Part shown: piece by piece, positions 62,111 through 64,000 of the stretch | Numbering within the stretch: position 1 is the first letter of the stretch | Layout: every line of letters begins with the position of its first letter | Assembly: GCF_900141855.1 (NCBI RefSeq) | Contig: NZ_FQYU01000005.1 | Span: 193,790-257,789, forward strand | DNA length: 64,000 bases | Direction of reading: 5' to 3' | Source: Pseudozobellia thermophila | GTDB lineage: Bacteria > Bacteroidota > Bacteroidia > Flavobacteriales > Flavobacteriaceae | Translations under genes and position numbers: made by a program | The notes under the pieces: generated by a model | What the model saw: the letters and a program-made list of their open reading frames with translations, nothing else | Databases searched by the model: none | What the model was told of the DNA's origin: nothing

Positions 62111-64000
62111 ATGGCTAGAATAAAAGATAATAATCCAGTAAAAAGGTTTGATAAGATTTCCATCGGATTGGCTTCGCCCGAATCAATCTTGGCAGAGTCG
62201 CGCGGTGAGGTCCTTAAACCTGAAACCATTAACTACCGAACCCATAAGCCGGAACGGGACGGGCTCTTCTGCGAGCGTATTTTTGGGCCTGTCAAGGATT
62301 ATGAGTGTGCTTGTGGTAAATACAAGCGTATTCGCTACCGCGGTATCGTATGTGACCGTTGTGGTGTTGAGGTGACCGAGAAAAAAGTGCGTCGCGATAG
62401 GGTAGGGCATATCAATTTGGTCGTGCCCGTGGCCCATATCTGGTACTTCCGTTCGTTGCCGAACAAAATAGGCTACCTCTTGGGGCTTCCCTCCAAGAAG
62501 TTGGACATGATCATCTATTACGAAAGATATGTGGTCATTCAGCCCGGTATAGCCAAAGGCCCCGACGGAGAGGAAATAAAAAAGATGGATTTCTTGACCG
62601 AGGAGGAATATTTGACCATTTTGGAATCGATTCCGGTCGAGAACCAATATCTCGAAGATTCCGACCCCAACAAGTTCATCGCCAAGATGGGGGCCGAGTG
62701 CTTGATCGATCTTTTGTCGCGTATCGATCTTAAGGAACTGTCTTACGAGTTGCGCCACAAGGCCAATACCGAGACCTCCAAACAGAGAAAGACCGAGGCT
62801 TTGAAAAGGCTTCAAGTGGTCGAGGCACTTCGCGAATCGCAAGAAAACAGGGAAAACAGGCCCGAGTGGATGATCATGAAGGTAATTCCGGTCATTCCGC
62901 CCGAACTTAGGCCCCTGGTACCCCTCGATGGTGGACGTTTCGCCACTTCCGACTTGAACGACCTTTACAGAAGGGTCATCATCCGTAACAACCGTTTGAA
63001 GAGGTTGGTAGAGATCAAGGCGCCCGAGGTGATTCTTAGAAACGAGAAGCGTATGCTTCAAGAAGCGGTCGATTCCCTTTTCGATAACACGAGAAAGGCC
63101 TCTGCCGTTAAGACCGAATCGAACAGACCGTTAAAATCGCTTTCCGATTCATTGAAAGGTAAGCAAGGCCGTTTCCGTCAAAACCTTTTGGGTAAACGTG
63201 TCGACTATTCCGCACGTTCGGTTATCGTCGTGGGACCTGAAATGAAATTGTTCGAATGCGGTCTTCCAAAAGATATGGCCGCCGAGCTTTACAAGCCTTT
63301 TGTAATCAGAAAACTGATCGAAAGGGGTATCGTTAAAACGGTAAAGTCGGCCAAAAAGATCATAGATAAAAAAGAACCCGTTGTTTGGGATATCCTCGAA
63401 AACGTATTGAAAGGACATCCGGTTCTGTTGAACCGGGCCCCAACGCTTCACCGATTGGGTATCCAGGCCTTTCAGCCCAAACTTATCGAAGGTAAGGCGA
63501 TTCGCCTTCACCCCTTGGTATGTACGGCGTTTAACGCGGATTTCGACGGTGACCAGATGGCGGTCCACCTTCCCTTGGGCCCCGAGGCCATCTTAGAGGC
63601 CCAATTGTTGATGTTGGCTTCGCATAACATACTCAACCCTGCGAACGGTTCACCGATTACGGTTCCTTCACAGGATATGGTATTGGGTCTGTATTACATG
63701 ACCAAGGAGCGAAAATCTACCCCCGAAGTGCCGATCAAGGGAGAGGGTCTTACCTTCTACTCGGCCGAGGAAGTGGAAATTGCCTTCAATGAAGGAAAAG
63801 TGAACCTGAACGCGGGTATTAAGGTACGTGCAAAGGATTTCAATGAAGAGGGAGAACTGGTGTACAAGATCATACCGACTACTGTTGGTAGGGTGTTGTT
63901 CAACATGGAGGTGCCCGAACAGGCCGGTTACATCAACGAGGTATTGAACAAAAAATCGCTAAGGGACATTATCGGTAGGATATTGAGCGTCACCGACGTT
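62111..64000 (+). CDS. rpoC: DNA-directed RNA polymerase subunit beta' (5' part)
   Basis: Open frame from the ATG at 62111 ([17 protein letters not shown]) that reaches the window end without a stop: 630 codons seen, while the family in Bacteroidetes has about 1430 residues. Visible: the zinc site [20 protein letters not shown], the clamp and lid regions ([23 protein letters not shown]), [23 protein letters not shown], and the catalytic Mg motif [12 protein letters not shown], with Asp477, Asp479 and Asp481. Starts 38 nt after rpoB. The gene continues beyond the window. Confidence 0.98.
   Translation, partial: MARIKDNNPVKRFDKISIGLASPESILAESRGEVLKPETINYRTHKPERDGLFCERIFGPVKDYECACGKYKRIRYRGIVCDRCGVEVTEKKVRRDRVGHINLVVPVAHIWYFRSLPNKIGYLLGLPSKKLDMIIYYERYVVIQPGIAKGPDGEEIKKMDFLTEEEYLTILESIPVENQYLEDSDPNKFIAKMGAECLIDLLSRIDLKELSYELRHKANTETSKQRKTEALKRLQVVEALRESQENRENRPEWMIMKVIPVIPPELRPLVPLDGGRFATSDLNDLYRRVIIRNNRLKRLVEIKAPEVILRNEKRMLQEAVDSLFDNTRKASAVKTESNRPLKSLSDSLKGKQGRFRQNLLGKRVDYSARSVIVVGPEMKLFECGLPKDMAAELYKPFVIRKLIERGIVKTVKSAKKIIDKKEPVVWDILENVLKGHPVLLNRAPTLHRLGIQAFQPKLIEGKAIRLHPLVCTAFNADFDGDQMAVHLPLGPEAILEAQLLMLASHNILNPANGSPITVPSQDMVLGLYYMTKERKSTPEVPIKGEGLTFYSAEEVEIAFNEGKVNLNAGIKVRAKDFNEEGELVYKIIPTTVGRVLFNMEVPEQAGYINEVLNKKSLRDIIGRILSVTDV

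Overview
The window looks like chromosomal DNA from a marine member of the Flavobacteriaceae (Bacteroidetes), perhaps near Zobellia, Maribacter or Muricauda; the genus is a guess from protein flavour. The signs are TAnnTTTG-type -7 promoter elements with an upstream TTG, almost no Shine-Dalgarno sequences except a perfect one at rpsU, a ribosomal protein THX gene, a SprB-type repeat, the trp order E-G-D-C-F-B-A, and many families typical of this phylum (DUF1573, DUF2851, PASTA next to RluD, RsfS-FtsH-LUD-CdsA-Psd). It is mostly core genome. I see no insertion sequence, prophage, CRISPR array or genomic-island boundary, and no gene-free stretch longer than 300 bases.

Layout. 1-3021 (minus): start of a probable anti-sigma factor, an ECF sigma factor, murB and a class I aminotransferase. 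3174-9861: a retropepsin/PDZ protein, a DUF1573 protein, valS, an unknown secreted protein and a sterol-desaturase-family membrane protein. 9963-15537: a creatininase-family hydrolase converging on a minus-strand operon rsfS-ftsH-LUD-cdsA-psd-ACBP (ribosome silencing, membrane proteolysis, phospholipid synthesis). 15632-23909: birA, an SRPBCC protein with pyrE, a divergent NUDIX gene, an M14 peptidase, a PAS kinase with a receiver-only regulator, coaD and ddl. 24169-33954: PASTA protein with rluD, yaaA, the 42-codon THX gene, pyruvate carboxylase, a uracil-DNA-glycosylase-like protein and PEP carboxylase. 34040-42060 (minus): a CarboxypepD_reg-like protein, a small membrane protein and the complete trp operon, preceded by a leader peptide with three consecutive Trp codons and an attenuator hairpin. 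42158-43891 (minus): YceI, nitroreductase and MarR. 44077-51362 (plus): rhodanese, DUF2851, PspC-like, K+ channel, an unusual SprB/lipoyl-like/AGCS transporter fusion, an HhH protein and an acyl-CoA dehydrogenase. 51494-64000 (plus): rpsU, xerC, hpf, four tRNAs, tuf, tRNA-Trp, secE, nusG, rplK, rplA, rplJ, rplL, rpoB and the 5' 630 codons of rpoC, a deeply conserved translation/transcription cluster.

How it fits together. BirA can biotinylate the pyruvate carboxylase; Pyc and PEP carboxylase both refill oxaloacetate. The trp operon appears to be controlled by ribosome stalling on Trp codons. The rpsU start region has the perfect Shine-Dalgarno that, in this phylum, goes with bS21 autoregulation. 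The most interesting signals are the trp leader (possibly leaderless), the domain-fused Na+/alanine-type symporter, the rpsU leader with its tiny overlapping ORF, and a GNRA-capped hairpin at the predicted transcription start of the tRNA-tuf operon.
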